A stretch of DNA of 64,000 bases from Pseudomonas fluorescens HK44 (GTDB taxonomy: Bacteria > Pseudomonadota > Gammaproteobacteria > Pseudomonadales > Pseudomonadaceae), in NCBI RefSeq assembly GCF_000217955.3, contig NZ_AFOY02000007.1, forward strand, positions 62,001-126,000, written 5' to 3'. A model generated the notes under the pieces. The model was not told where the DNA came from. It saw only the letters and a program-made list of their open reading frames with translations, and ran no database searches. The translations under genes and the position numbers were made by a program. Positions 63,012 to 64,000 of this stretch are shown piece by piece. Within the stretch, counting starts at the first letter, position 1. Every line of letters starts with the position of its first letter.

Positions 63012-63117
63012 TGTGGCGAGGGAGCTTGCTCCCGCTGGGTCGCGTAGCGGCCCCGCTTTTCTCCAGGAAGAAAGGGGACTGCTGCGCAGTCCAGCGGGAG
63101 CAAGCTCCCTCGCCACA
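63012..63117. repeat. Inverted repeat pair, GGCGAGGGAGC type
   Basis: TGTGGCGAGGGAGCTTGCTC from 63012 and the inverted copy ending GCTCCCTCGCCACA at 63117, with an inner GGACTGC/GCAGTCC stem. Lies between puuD and the permease. Confidence 0.87.
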
Positions 63118-63148
63118 AAAGCCCGTTTGTCACAGGCTTTTGTATTGC

Positions 63149-64000
63149 TTAATTGGTCCGGGCTCCCTGGTTGATCCAGGCGCCGATCAGGTCGCGTTCC
63201 TGCTGGGTCATCTGTGTGATGTTGCCCAACGGCATGATCTGGCTGGCGACGGCCTGGGCCTGAATCCGCGGGGCCAATTGCTGGATCTGTTGCGGGGTAT
63301 CGAACATCACGCCGGCCGGTGCCGTGCTGAACAGCGGGCTGGTCGGTTTGGCCGAATGGCAGACCGCACAACGTTCCTGAATCACGCTGTGTACCTTGCT
63401 GAAGTCCGGACCGCTTGCTGTCGAAGCTTGCGCGGGTGCAGCAGCAGCGACCGGGGCAACTGGTGCTGCTTCAGCGGGTTTGGCTCCGCCGCCGAGGGCG
63501 GTTTCCGGCAGCGGCTGGTACTCGATCTTCGCCGGTGCCTTGGCCACTTCCGGGGTGTTCATCGGCGCTGGGCCGGTGACGTAGGCCAGGCAGATCATGC
63601 CCACTGCCGCGACGGGCAGGGTCCAGGCGAACTTGTGGCTTTCGTGGCGGGTGTTGAAGTAATGACGCACCAACACCGCGAGTACCGCGATCCCGGCCAG
63701 GATCAACCAGTTGTACTGGCTGCCGTAAGTGCTCGGGAAGTGGTTGCTGATCATGATGAACAGCACCGGCAAGGTGAAGTAGTTGTTGTGCCGTGAACGC
63801 AGCAAGCCCTTGGCTGGCAGTGCCGGATCCGGCGTGCGGTTCTCGGCGATGGCCGCGACCAGTGCCCGTTGGGCCGGCATGATGATACGGAACACGTTAC
63901 CGACCATGATGGTGCCGATCATGGCGCCGACGTGCAGGTACGCGCCGCGGCCGCTGAACACTTTGCTGAAGCCGTAAGCGGCGCCAATGATCAGCACGAA
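63149..64000 (-). CDS. puuD: Urate hydroxylase PuuD, 3' part (continues past window)
   Basis: Visible C-terminal 283 residues. A membrane part of four or more helices (GRGAYLHVGAMIGTIMVGNVFRIIMPAQR; RHNNYFTLPVLFIMISNHFPSTYG) belongs to the DUF989 urate-oxidase domain. A Pro/Ala-rich linker follows, then a cytochrome c domain with CAVCH and the axial Met region QIMPLGNIT. Integral membrane urate oxidase that passes electrons to the cytochrome. The frame is open at the window end, so the N-terminus is missing. Confidence 0.93.
   Translation of the reverse strand, partial: FVLIIGAAYGFSKVFSGRGAYLHVGAMIGTIMVGNVFRIIMPAQRALVAAIAENRTPDPALPAKGLLRSRHNNYFTLPVLFIMISNHFPSTYGSQYNWLILAGIAVLAVLVRHYFNTRHESHKFAWTLPVAAVGMICLAYVTGPAPMNTPEVAKAPAKIEYQPLPETALGGGAKPAEAAPVAPVAAAAPAQASTASGPDFSKVHSVIQERCAVCHSAKPTSPLFSTAPAGVMFDTPQQIQQLAPRIQAQAVASQIMPLGNITQMTQQERDLIGAWINQGARTN

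Overview
The window looks like a chromosomal segment of a fluorescent Pseudomonas (P. fluorescens group). The reasons are the high GC with Pseudomonas-like codon use, the many REP palindromes with a GTGGGAGCGAGC...GCTCGCGAT core, and a gene order (rdgC, FKBP, prc, apeB, rluA, minEDC, lpxL) that I recall from Pseudomonas chromosomes. No database search was possible; identifications rest on motifs and family recognition.

Layout. 1-6962: late cobalamin (B12) pathway operon, bluB-cobD-cobC-cobQ-cobP-cobT-phosphatase-cobS, mostly linked by ATGA overlaps. 7026-8844: MarR repressor, MFS efflux gene and a 40-aa membrane peptide, with two copies of a GCGGGTATATA operator-like palindrome. 8931-12677: FadL-type porin, small conserved unknowns and a 1-kb gap with structured DNA. 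12739-17706: rmuC, and a 1156-aa SLC5-type transporter/hybrid histidine kinase. 17864-18302: fused remnants of a TetR regulator and an MFS pump. 18428-24105: TDT carrier, lysophospholipid transporter/acyltransferase, SMR guanidinium exporter behind a guanidine-II riboswitch, BASS symporter and rdgC. 24266-24865: a tandemly duplicated tRNA-Val/tRNA-Asp unit. 24934-30869: catalase-like and di-haem cytochrome pair, FKBP lipoprotein, and a small-gene group behind a perfect double DnaA box.

31099-36364 is an accessory Rhs island: a polymorphic Rhs toxin with a one-base frameshift in a C run, an AT-rich C-terminal tip resembling an ADP-ribosyltransferase, and a putative immunity gene. 36436-41585 returns to core genes: an EAL-CBS-GGDEF protein, prc protease and a quinone oxidoreductase. 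41701-48151 is an ABC importer operon with two cytoplasmic phosphohydrolases and a divergent GntR regulator, probably for an organophosphorus compound. 48560-49700 is an IS110-family element. 49972-60099 holds a large MscS channel, apeB, a RluA-type synthase, minEDC, lpxL, a patatin and a pirin. 60297-64000 is a purine uptake and urate oxidation group: Tsx-like porin, NCS2 permease and the 3' part of puuD, cut by the window edge.

The most unusual items are the frameshifted Rhs-ART locus, the intrinsic terminator ending 17 nt before the EAL-CBS-GGDEF start codon, the guanidine-II riboswitch, the twin DnaA box palindrome, the IS110 leader, and the deletion scar joining tetR and MFS remnants. 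I did not find a clearly new multi-gene system.
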